From Acidobacteriaceae bacterium (GTDB lineage Bacteria > Acidobacteriota > Terriglobia > Terriglobales > Acidobacteriaceae): a stretch of 6,345 nucleotides of DNA. The notes below the pieces were generated by a model. It was not told the origin of the DNA. It was given only the letters and a program-made list of their open reading frames with translations, and searched no databases. The position numbers and the translations under genes are program-made. This document shows, one piece after another, positions 5,200 to 6,345 of this stretch. The stretch's first letter is position 1. Every line of letters begins with the position of its first letter. The stretch spans positions 1-6,345 of the forward strand of contig JASIJX010000343.1 in assembly GCA_030049955.1 (NCBI GenBank), written 5' to 3'.

Positions 5200-6345
5200 T
5201 CATTTGGCGGTCCTCCGCGTGACGCGATAATGTTCCGCGTGCGTGGGCAGTTCCGCAACCTGTGCTCCGGCGAGCAGGAACGCGCCCACTCCATAGGTGT
5301 AGCTTGACGATGGCAAATAGTGAGCAGGCTCCGCGCCGGTTTGCTGGATGTTGCCAAGGCGTCCGTCGGCGTAGATCTGGCTAGCCAGGCCGCTCCAGGC
5401 CCTCGCGATCACCGGTATGTACGTGGCTCGGTCAAGAAAGTGGTGATTCACACCCCAGGCAAGCGCGAAGGTAATAAGTGCGGAGCCAGAGACCTCAGGC
5501 TGAGGAAAATCCTTGGGATCGAGCAGGTCCGAGTGCCATAACCCATTGTTCGGATCCTGAAGAGTTGCAATGGCTGCTGCCATCTGCCGGAACTGTGTTT
5601 CATAGCGTGCGCGATTGAAATCATTCTGCGGCATGAAATCAAGGACGCGCGCAATTCCAGCCATCACCCAGCCTTGGCCGCGCGACCAGAAGATCGGGTT
5701 GCCGCTGGCATCCTTTTTGTGAAGGTAAGTAATGTCGCGGTAGTAAAGATGACGTTGGGTGTCGTAGAGCAGGCCGGAGGTCTGCCACCAATGCTGGTCG
5801 AGATAATCGAGATACTTTCGATCGTGAGTGGCGGCGTACATGCGCGACCAGACAGGCGGGGCCATGAAGAGCGCGTCGCACCACCACCAGGGAATCTGCG
5901 CCTGATTGGGCGGAATCGGCGGCCCAGCTCCGGCGATCACCGTTTCGAGAGCGGATTGCGTTGGCGCGATCTTCTCGGGTGCGGGCTTCAATAAATAGAG
6001 CTCAAGATAAGCCTGGGCAAGGCTCTGATCGTCCGCATTGGGATGCGGCAAACGGAGCTCCCACTGGAATTTTTCCGCCATGGACTGCACTGCATCGCGG
6101 TAGCGCGGATCATGCAGCGCGGGCGAGACGGCCATGAAGCCGGCGAAGAGTGCACTCCATGTCCAGATACGATCGAAGTATGGCTGCGAGCGTTCGAGCT
6201 CCCAATCGGCAACCTTGCGCATCGCAGCGCGAACATCCGTAGGACGCAATGAGCCCGATAAATCAGCCTTGGGGCCGGGATCGAGAGGAGCGTCACCAAA
6301 GTGGCGCGAAATATCGCGATCGATGCCAGCCTGCTCCTTCGGCGT
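5200..6345 (-). CDS. Glycoside hydrolase family 105 unsaturated rhamnogalacturonyl hydrolase-like protein (5' end outside window)
   Basis: At least 381 residues are visible, and the frame is open to the right edge, starting 'TPKEQAGIDRDISRHFGDA'. The apparent TTG start at 6249 is an internal Leu codon. Family 105 (and related 88) enzymes hydrolyse the unsaturated uronic acid left at the non-reducing end of pectic or rhamnogalacturonan oligomers after lyase action, by hydration of the double bond. Matching features are 'AAMRKVADWELER' at the first helix of the alpha/alpha barrel, 'NADDQSLAQAYLELY', and 'WWWCDALFMAPPVWSRMYA', whose Asp (codon 5875-5877) fits the family's catalytic acid/base. 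'NPIFWSRGQGWVMAGIARVL' and 'SGSALITFALAWGVN' follow. Family members run about 370-450 residues, so probably only the signal peptide and a few dozen residues are missing. Its TGA overlaps an in-frame ATG of the following beta-galactosidase frame. It is likely the first or an early gene of an operon with that gene. The family is sure; the exact oligomer is inferred. Confidence 0.9.
   Translation of the reverse strand, partial: TPKEQAGIDRDISRHFGDAPLDPGPKADLSGSLRPTDVRAAMRKVADWELERSQPYFDRIWTWSALFAGFMAVSPALHDPRYRDAVQSMAEKFQWELRLPHPNADDQSLAQAYLELYLLKPAPEKIAPTQSALETVIAGAGPPIPPNQAQIPWWWCDALFMAPPVWSRMYAATHDRKYLDYLDQHWWQTSGLLYDTQRHLYYRDITYLHKKDASGNPIFWSRGQGWVMAGIARVLDFMPQNDFNRARYETQFRQMAAAIATLQDPNNGLWHSDLLDPKDFPQPEVSGSALITFALAWGVNHHFLDRATYIPVIARAWSGLASQIYADGRLGNIQQTGAEPAHYLPSSSYTYGVGAFLLAGAQVAELPTHAEHYRVTRRTAK

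Noticed and set aside
6247..6249. TTG as the start codon of the GH105 gene
   Set aside because: The frame continues without a stop to the right edge with plausible coding sequence, and no Shine-Dalgarno fits. It is an internal Leu codon.
1..6345. tRNA, rRNA or riboswitch in the window
   Set aside because: I saw no cloverleaf, no rRNA-like stretch and no conserved riboswitch core in the gaps, which are short apart from 779-1161.

Overview
The window looks like part of a plant cell-wall (pectin / rhamnogalacturonan) degradation locus from a Gram-negative soil bacterium. Acidobacteriota of the Terriglobia type is the best guess. That placement is inferred from three things: the moderately high GC content, secreted hydrolases with short N-terminal signal peptides, and the remains of a TonB-dependent receptor ending in the FQFSGRINF-like tail I associate with acidobacterial receptors. 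No ribosomal or other marker gene is present to confirm it.

Layout. On the + strand, the window opens inside a gene for a sugar-binding (LacI/RbsB-type) protein that ends at 778. A 383-base non-coding stretch (779-1161) follows, with a 16-bp tandem repeat, a promoter-like TTGACA and several small palindromes. Next comes a start codon with a good Shine-Dalgarno, followed almost directly by only the last ~65 codons of a TonB-dependent outer-membrane receptor, in another frame. I read this as a receptor gene that lost nearly all of its body by internal deletion (1162-1411). A perfect 14-bp hairpin (1421-1460) closes that remnant. Then comes a complete gene for a secreted oligogalacturonate lyase-like beta-propeller (PL22-type, 1639-3099). 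On the - strand, converging on it, are a family 105 unsaturated rhamnogalacturonyl hydrolase-like gene (5200 to beyond the right edge) and a complete family 35 beta-galactosidase (3203-5071). These two are read in the order GH105 then GH35 and are probably one operon.

How they fit together. The PL22-type enzyme would split short oligogalacturonides. The GH105 enzyme would remove the unsaturated uronic acid that lyases leave on pectic or rhamnogalacturonan oligomers. The GH35 enzyme would strip terminal beta-galactose from side chains. The sugar-binding protein is a candidate sensor or regulator, or a transport component. The broken receptor suggests that this locus has lost its own outer-membrane importer, or that the assembly is wrong at that point.

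I did not find a clearly new biological system. The points most worth a second look are the internally deleted receptor and the PL22-type enzyme, whose expected Gln-x-x-His-x-His metal-site motif reads Tyr-x-x-Glu-x-Asn.
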